This document shows, one piece after another, positions 5,405 to 5,440 of a stretch of DNA of 5,440 nt (its first letter is position 1; each line of letters opens with the position of its first letter). A program made the translations under genes and the position numbers. The notes under the pieces are model-generated. The model ran no database searches and was not told the origin of the DNA. It saw only the letters and a list, made by a program, of their open reading frames with translations. The stretch comes from Acidobacteriota bacterium (GTDB lineage: Bacteria; Acidobacteriota; HRBIN11), in NCBI GenBank assembly GCA_025061865.1, contig JANXAA010000029.1, positions 1-5,440 on the forward strand, given 5' to 3'.

Positions 5405-5440
5405 TTATCCCCCCTGAAGGGTGTATCGAACCGTCAGGAC
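5405..5440 (-). CDS. C-terminal end of an upstream protein, probably TonB family (partial)
   Basis: Reading in from the right edge on the minus strand, the last eleven codons translate to VLTVRYTLQGG followed by TAA (5407-5405). The alternation of hydrophobic and polar residues ending in a Tyr-Thr-Leu strand resembles the final beta strand of TonB C-terminal domains, which often end in sequences like V-x-V-x-F-x-L. The position immediately upstream of exbB, on the same strand, is where tonB-like genes often sit. The fragment is too short for a firm assignment, and the gene body lies outside the window. If correct, the protein spans the periplasm and passes ExbB/ExbD energy to outer-membrane receptors. 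Confidence 0.5.
   Translation of the reverse strand, partial: VLTVRYTLQGG

Overview
The window looks like chromosomal DNA of a GC-rich, Gram-negative (two-membrane) bacterium. Every gene I can support lies on the minus strand, so the window reads biologically from right to left. The gene order TonB-like / ExbB / ExbD / ExbD / TPR protein, next to GDP-mannose-derived sugar enzymes, would suit Acidobacteriota or a similar deep-branching diderm. That taxonomic guess is inference; nothing in the window fixes it.

Right half (5440 to 2500): an envelope energy-transduction cluster. The last 11 codons of an upstream gene, probably a TonB-family protein, enter at the right edge. They are followed by an ExbB/TolQ/MotA-family proton-channel protein, two ExbD/TolR-family proteins and an exported tetratricopeptide-repeat (TPR) protein. 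The exbB and first exbD reading frames overlap by 17 bases, the two exbD genes are 21 bases apart, and the TPR gene follows after 51 bases, so this is almost certainly one operon. The ExbB and ExbD proteins would form an inner-membrane motor driven by the proton motive force. The TonB-like protein would carry that force to outer-membrane receptors. The TPR protein would act in the periplasm as a scaffold or accessory partner.

Middle (2499 to 2279): a 221-base intergenic region without a convincing gene. It has a small hairpin without a T-tract after the TPR gene and a leader with a ribosome binding site for the next gene. No strong promoter is readable.

Left half (2278 to 276): two tandem, mutually similar NAD(P)-dependent short-chain (extended SDR) sugar-nucleotide enzymes, 77 bases apart. 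The first resembles a short form of GDP-mannose 4,6-dehydratase and the second resembles GDP-6-deoxy-D-mannose (4-keto) reductase. Together they would convert GDP-D-mannose to GDP-D-rhamnose or a related GDP-6-deoxyhexose for surface polysaccharide. The exact product cannot be settled from sequence alone.

Left edge (275 to 1): no supported gene. It contains an imperfect long hairpin downstream of the second sugar gene.

Overall this is a fairly ordinary housekeeping and envelope region. I saw no mobile element, CRISPR array, RNA gene or clear sign of an undescribed system. The most interesting points are the one-ExbB/two-ExbD composition with a divergent second ExbD, a hairpin over the TPR start region, and the uncertain division of labour between the two sugar enzymes.
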